Of a stretch of 9,579 nt of DNA, positions 6,440 through 9,579 are shown in pieces. The DNA lies in assembly GCA_024275215.1 (NCBI GenBank), contig JAJRZO010000093.1, positions 1 to 9,579 on the forward strand, read 5' to 3'. A program made the position numbers and the translations under genes. How positions within the stretch are numbered: position 1 is the first letter of the stretch; the number at the start of each line of letters is the position of its first letter. The notes beneath the pieces were generated by a model. It ran no database searches and was not told the DNA's origin. It saw nothing but the letters and a program-made list of their open reading frames with translations. The stretch comes from Candidatus Zixiibacteriota bacterium. GTDB lineage: Bacteria > Zixibacteria > MSB-5A5 > JAABVY01 > JAHJOQ01.

Positions 6440-8268
6440 ATACCGGCGGCTACTCACGGGCACTGCGGGCGAATCTGCTTGCGGGATTTCTTCTTACAAT
6501 CATAATACTGCTGATTGTTCGCATGTTCTATATGCAAACATTTCAACACAAAGCATATCTCGAAGTGTCGGAAGAAAATCGGATTCGTGTTGTGCCGGAA
6601 ATAGCTGTCAGGGGGAGAGTCTTTGATCGCAACGGGAAACTGCTGATTGACAATCGACCGTCTTATGTTGTTGCGGCAGTTCCGAACGAGATCACAAATC
6701 TGGATGCACTGTCCGATAAACTCTCCGATCTGATAGGAGTACCCGAAGAACGAATCCGCAAGAAAATCAGAAACAGCAGGTTTCGCCGGTATGAGCCGGT
6801 CAGACTCAAGAGAGACGCGCCGTTCGATGTCGTATGTCGTATCGAGGAAGCATCCGATCACTATCCCGGCATCGTCCTCCAGTTGGATCAATCGAGAAAT
6901 TACCCTGAACATGGTTCTGCCGCACATCTTCTCGGATATCTTTCAGAGATCACCGAGAAGGAACTGGAAAAACTTCGGGGCAAAGGGTTCCGTTCCGGTT
7001 CGTTGATGGGACGCAAGGGTATTGAACGTTCGTATGATCATTACTTGCGCGGTGTTGATGGCACAAAGTATCTTGAAGTAACTGCCGAGGGAAAGATAGT
7101 CGGACAGCTTAATGAACGAGCACCGATTGCGCCCACGCCTGGGTTCGATCTGACGCTTACGATTGATGACGATCTGCAACTGCTCGGTGAGGCGCTTCTC
7201 GGAGATTCGTTGTCAGGCGCGATTGTGGCAATGAATCCGAATACAGGCGGCATCCTTGCCTTTGTTTCACAACCGAGTTTCGATGCCAACCTTTTCACCG
7301 GACCGCTTTCGACAGAGGACTGGAACAGGCTGTCGACAGATCAGCGACATCCGCTTCTCAATAGATGTATTCAGGCGACATATCCACCCGGTTCGATCTA
7401 CAAACTGATCGTTGCCGGTGCGGCTCTCGAATCCGGTACGGTGACGACAGAAACGCGTTTTCTCGCATGCACAGGCGGGTATCGCTACGGAAATCGCGTG
7501 TTCAGATGTCACAAGTTGTCCGGGCATGGTGTGCTGACTCTGGTTGATGCCATAGCTGCGTCATGCGATGTCTATTTCTATCAACTCGGCAGAAAACTGG
7601 GGTTGGAGAAGTTTGCCGAATATTCGCGAGCATGCGGCTTCGGAAAGCAATTGGGGATCGATCTCAATGACGAGGCAGCAGGTCTCGTACCTGATGTTGA
7701 TTACTACAACAAGAGATTCGGTGATGGTAAGTGGCCGAAGTCTCTCATCCTGAATCTGTCGATAGGACAGGGCGAACTGCTTGTAACGCCGCTTCAGATG
7801 GTGAGTTTCTTTTCCGCGCTTGGCAACGGCGGAACAATGTTCAGGCCTCATGTGCTCAAGGGAATGAAAACTGCCGAAGGGGAAATCAGCATGGATGCCG
7901 AAGTGATCAGAAAACTTCCCTTTTCCCCTGAGAATATATCCATCCTTCAGAGAGCTGCGTTCGAGGTAGTCAATGGCAAACATGGAACAGCGCATCGCGC
8001 ACAGGTTAAGGGCACTATTGTTGCAGGGAAAACCGGCACGGCTCAGAATCCTCATGGCAATGAACACGCGTGGTTCTGTGCTTACGCGCCTGCGGATAAC
8101 CCGAAGATTGCGATTGCCTGCATTGTTGAAAACGCCGGACATGGCGGATCAGTGGCTGCGCCTATCGTTGCGAAGATGATAGAGCAGTATCTGCGATCTA
8201 TCGGAATCATTCAGGATATTCCTCAGCCCGTAGCACCAGCAAAGGGGATTGTCAATGCAAATCCTTAG
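6436..8268 (+). CDS. mrdA: Penicillin-binding protein 2 (class B, elongasome transpeptidase)
   Basis: A 610-residue class B penicillin-binding protein that cross-links new peptidoglycan during side-wall elongation, working with RodA. The short cytoplasmic N-terminus leads into one membrane anchor (about 12-31). The dimerisation/pedestal region includes R-G-R-V-F-D-R-N-G-K-L-L at 59-70 and G-R-K-G-I-E-R-S-Y-D (192-201), ending in the L-R-G-x-D-G-T-K segment. The transpeptidase domain has the active-site S-x-x-K as P-G-S-I-Y-K, with Ser320 and Lys323. The S-x-N motif appears as Ser376-Cys-Asp, a form common in PBP2. K-T-G is at 532-534 in G-K-T-G-T-A-Q. The start GTG 6436 overlaps the mreD stop by 4 bases (GTGA), with AAGG about 8 bases upstream. 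The rodA gene follows with overlap, the classical order. No catalytic residue is missing. The name pbpA/mrdA (PBP2 rather than the division enzyme FtsI) rests on neighbours and motif style. Confidence 0.95.
   Translation: MNTGGYSRALRANLLAGFLLTIIILLIVRMFYMQTFQHKAYLEVSEENRIRVVPEIAVRGRVFDRNGKLLIDNRPSYVVAAVPNEITNLDALSDKLSDLIGVPEERIRKKIRNSRFRRYEPVRLKRDAPFDVVCRIEEASDHYPGIVLQLDQSRNYPEHGSAAHLLGYLSEITEKELEKLRGKGFRSGSLMGRKGIERSYDHYLRGVDGTKYLEVTAEGKIVGQLNERAPIAPTPGFDLTLTIDDDLQLLGEALLGDSLSGAIVAMNPNTGGILAFVSQPSFDANLFTGPLSTEDWNRLSTDQRHPLLNRCIQATYPPGSIYKLIVAGAALESGTVTTETRFLACTGGYRYGNRVFRCHKLSGHGVLTLVDAIAASCDVYFYQLGRKLGLEKFAEYSRACGFGKQLGIDLNDEAAGLVPDVDYYNKRFGDGKWPKSLILNLSIGQGELLVTPLQMVSFFSALGNGGTMFRPHVLKGMKTAEGEISMDAEVIRKLPFSPENISILQRAAFEVVNGKHGTAHRAQVKGTIVAGKTGTAQNPHGNEHAWFCAYAPADNPKIAIACIVENAGHGGSVAAPIVAKMIEQYLRSIGIIQDIPQPVAPAKGIVNANP
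8241..8248 (+). promoter_or_regulatory. Ribosome binding site (AAAGGGGA) of rodA
   Basis: A purine-rich AAAGGGGA inside the end of mrdA lies 6 bases before ATG 8255. TTG 8249, in the same frame, is too close to this site to be the start, so ATG 8255 is preferred. Confidence 0.6.
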
Positions 8269-9478
8269 AGGTAACATTTCCAAGTCGGCTATGTTGCTGT
8301 TTGCCGCTGCGCTGTTTCTCACCCTGGTCGGAATCCTGATCATCCAGAGTGCGATGTTTGCCGCACCGAGCCAGTTCGAGCAGAACTATTTCAAGCGACA
8401 GATGATCTGGGCTGTCGTAGCGATTTTGCTTTTCATGGTCGTGGTAGCTGTCCCTATGAGGTTTTACGAAGTATTTGCTTATGTATTGTTCGGTCTGGTC
8501 GTAGTTCTGCTTCTGGGGTTGCTGATGAAGGGTGGAGGAAAGGCTGCGCGGTGGTTCAATTTCGGGTTCTTTCACTTGCAGGTAGCTGAGATGGCAAAGA
8601 TTGCCGTGGTTTTTGTGCTTGCGCGTTATCTGACCTATTCCCGCAGACCCCCGAACTCTGTGCGTAGATTCGCTACTGTTCTGATTCTTGTAGCAATACC
8701 GATGCTGATGGTGCTGAAACAGCCCGACCTTGGAACTTCACTCGTTTTCATTGCGGTACTATTGACAGTTTTCTACTGGTCAGGTCTTCCGGTCATGTAC
8801 TTGTTGTTTCTGATAACTCCTGCCGTGAGTTTGATAGCATCTTCGCACTGGCTGTCCTGGCTTATTTTCTTTGTGCTCGTGTTGGCGCTCCTGCAGATGA
8901 TCAAACCGGGGACGCTGTTTTCTATCGTCACGATAACGGTGAATCTGTTGTCGGGGATGATTATGCCTTTTGTCTGGAACAGGCTTCAGGACTATCAGAA
9001 AATGCGGATACTCGTCTTTCTCGATCCGGGACGCGATCCATTGGGTGCAGGTTATCAGATAATTCAGTCGAAAGTCGCGATAGGCTCAGGCGGGCTGTGG
9101 GGAAAAGGTTATATGGCGGGAACTCAGACTAATCTCGCGTTTATTCCTGAACGACATACGGACTTTGTATTTTCGGTGATCGGGGAAGAATTCGGATTCT
9201 GGGGGGGGTTGCTGGTCCTGCTGGCGTTCGCGGGGATCATACTTCTCGGAATCAGAATCGCATTCAAGTGCCGCAACAAATTCTCATCGCTGGTTGTGAT
9301 AGGAGGCGTTACGATCCTGGCATTCCAGCTTGTCGTAAATGTCGGGATGGCGCTGGGGTTGATGCCGGTTACCGGTTTGCCTCTGCCGTTCGTATCGTAT
9401 GGCGGGTCGTCGCTGCTGATGAGCTGGATGATTCTCGGTTTGATGGTCAATGCCGAACTCAACTGGCAGGAATACTGA
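8255..9478 (+). CDS. rodA: Rod shape-determining protein RodA (SEDS glycosyltransferase)
   Basis: A 407-residue SEDS-family protein with about ten membrane helices. RodA polymerises lipid II into glycan strands for the side wall, with PBP2 cross-linking them. Diagnostic segments are K-Q-P-D-L-G-T-S-L, then the extracytoplasmic loop F-L-D-P-G-R-D-P-L-G-A-G-Y-Q-I-I-Q-S (Asp257 and Asp261; the catalytic Asp of the family lies in this loop). These are followed by G-S-G-G-L-W-G-K-G, F-I-P-E-R-H-T-D-F-V-F and, near the end, P-L-P-F-V-S-Y-G-G-S-S. ATG 8255 is chosen over TTG 8249 because of AAAGGGGA at 8241-8248. The start overlaps mrdA by 14 bases. The RodA rather than FtsW assignment follows from its place after mreCD-mrdA. 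A run of eight G at 9201-9208 encodes W-G-G and leaves the frame intact. No truncation was seen. Confidence 0.95.
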   Translation: MQILRGNISKSAMLLFAAALFLTLVGILIIQSAMFAAPSQFEQNYFKRQMIWAVVAILLFMVVVAVPMRFYEVFAYVLFGLVVVLLLGLLMKGGGKAARWFNFGFFHLQVAEMAKIAVVFVLARYLTYSRRPPNSVRRFATVLILVAIPMLMVLKQPDLGTSLVFIAVLLTVFYWSGLPVMYLLFLITPAVSLIASSHWLSWLIFFVLVLALLQMIKPGTLFSIVTITVNLLSGMIMPFVWNRLQDYQKMRILVFLDPGRDPLGAGYQIIQSKVAIGSGGLWGKGYMAGTQTNLAFIPERHTDFVFSVIGEEFGFWGGLLVLLAFAGIILLGIRIAFKCRNKFSSLVVIGGVTILAFQLVVNVGMALGLMPVTGLPLPFVSYGGSSLLMSWMILGLMVNAELNWQEY

Positions 9479-9479
9479 T

Positions 9480-9486
9480 AAGGAGG
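9480..9486 (+). promoter_or_regulatory. Strong ribosome binding site (AAGGAGG) after rodA
   Basis: AAGGAGG starts 1 base after the rodA stop and lies 7 bases before ATG 9494. It is the closest match to the anti-16S sequence in the window and suggests that the exported protein is made at a good level. Confidence 0.8.
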
Positions 9487-9493
9487 TTTTGGT

Positions 9494-9579
9494 ATGAAAC
9501 AATGCGTTTTGACAATTCTACTTCTACTTTCAATCGTTTTCGGCGTGAACGCGATGACTCTTGATGAACTGATGGATCA
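9494..9579 (+). CDS. Exported protein, N-terminal part only (runs off window)
   Basis: Only 28 codons are visible before the right edge. They read like a Sec signal peptide: M-K-Q, a hydrophobic core T-I-L-L-L-L-S-I-V-F-G, then V-N-A as a likely cleavage site, followed by M-T-L-D-E-L-M-D. No lipobox cysteine follows the core; the only Cys is at position 4, before it. The gene starts 15 bases after rodA with a near-perfect ribosome site and no terminator between, so it is probably in the same transcript. The mature start has a loose likeness to LolA-type lipoprotein-sorting proteins, but too little is seen to assign a family. Confidence 0.7.
   Translation, partial: MKQCVLTILLLLSIVFGVNAMTLDELMD

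Noticed and set aside
7561..8142. 193-codon open frame on the - strand inside mrdA
   Set aside because: It lies fully opposite the transpeptidase domain of PBP2, which has all its catalytic motifs in frame, and its own translation resembles no family.
9509..9537. TTGACA at 9509 as a possible promoter within the exported protein gene
   Set aside because: It lies inside the signal peptide coding region and the expected -10 position does not look like TATAAT.

Overview
The window is a dense, single-direction block of bacterial genes, all on the + strand. It holds twelve coding regions, the first and last cut by the window edges. No gap between genes exceeds about 22 bases, and several neighbours overlap. 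I see no RNA genes, mobile elements, CRISPR arrays, long repeats or convincing terminators. The gene set (rod-shape proteins MreC, MreD, PBP2 and RodA, a WecA-type lipid-sugar transferase, ATG/GTG starts with AGGAG-type ribosome sites, middling GC by eye) points to a rod-shaped, free-living bacterium, probably Gram-negative. The gene order does not match a model organism I know. A little-cultured lineage of the Fibrobacteres-Chlorobi-Bacteroidetes neighbourhood, such as Zixibacteria, is a guess only.

Region 1 (1-3561) concerns surface sugars. It contains the C-terminal part of a YfhO-like GT-C membrane protein, a polyprenyl-phosphate mannosyltransferase of the Dpm1 type, a rhamnosyltransferase-like GT2 enzyme, and a WecA/TagO/MraY-family sugar-1-phosphate transferase. 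Together they could start a glycan on undecaprenyl phosphate, extend it, and make a lipid-linked sugar donor for use outside the membrane. The WecA-like protein departs from the usual H-I-H-H substrate motif.

Region 2 (3539-5149) is metabolic and regulatory. It contains AccA (alpha subunit of the acetyl-CoA carboxylase carboxyltransferase), a 54-residue four-cysteine Trm112/YcaR-like protein that is easily missed because of its size, and a stand-alone PTS EIIA domain of the PtsN/fructose type with its phosphorylatable histidine.

Region 3 (5157-9478) is the elongasome: mreC, mreD, mrdA (PBP2) and rodA, in the classical order and with stop/start overlaps. mreB is not present immediately upstream, where it usually lies; the EIIA gene takes that place. 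The block ends with the start of a gene for an exported protein (9494 onward) that has a strong ribosome site and a signal peptide.

Most genes here are well-known families and look intact. The interest lies in gene order (EIIA and AccA tied to cell shape and surface glycan genes), in the altered motif of the WecA-like enzyme, and in the small zinc-ribbon protein. I found no clear sign of an entirely new system.
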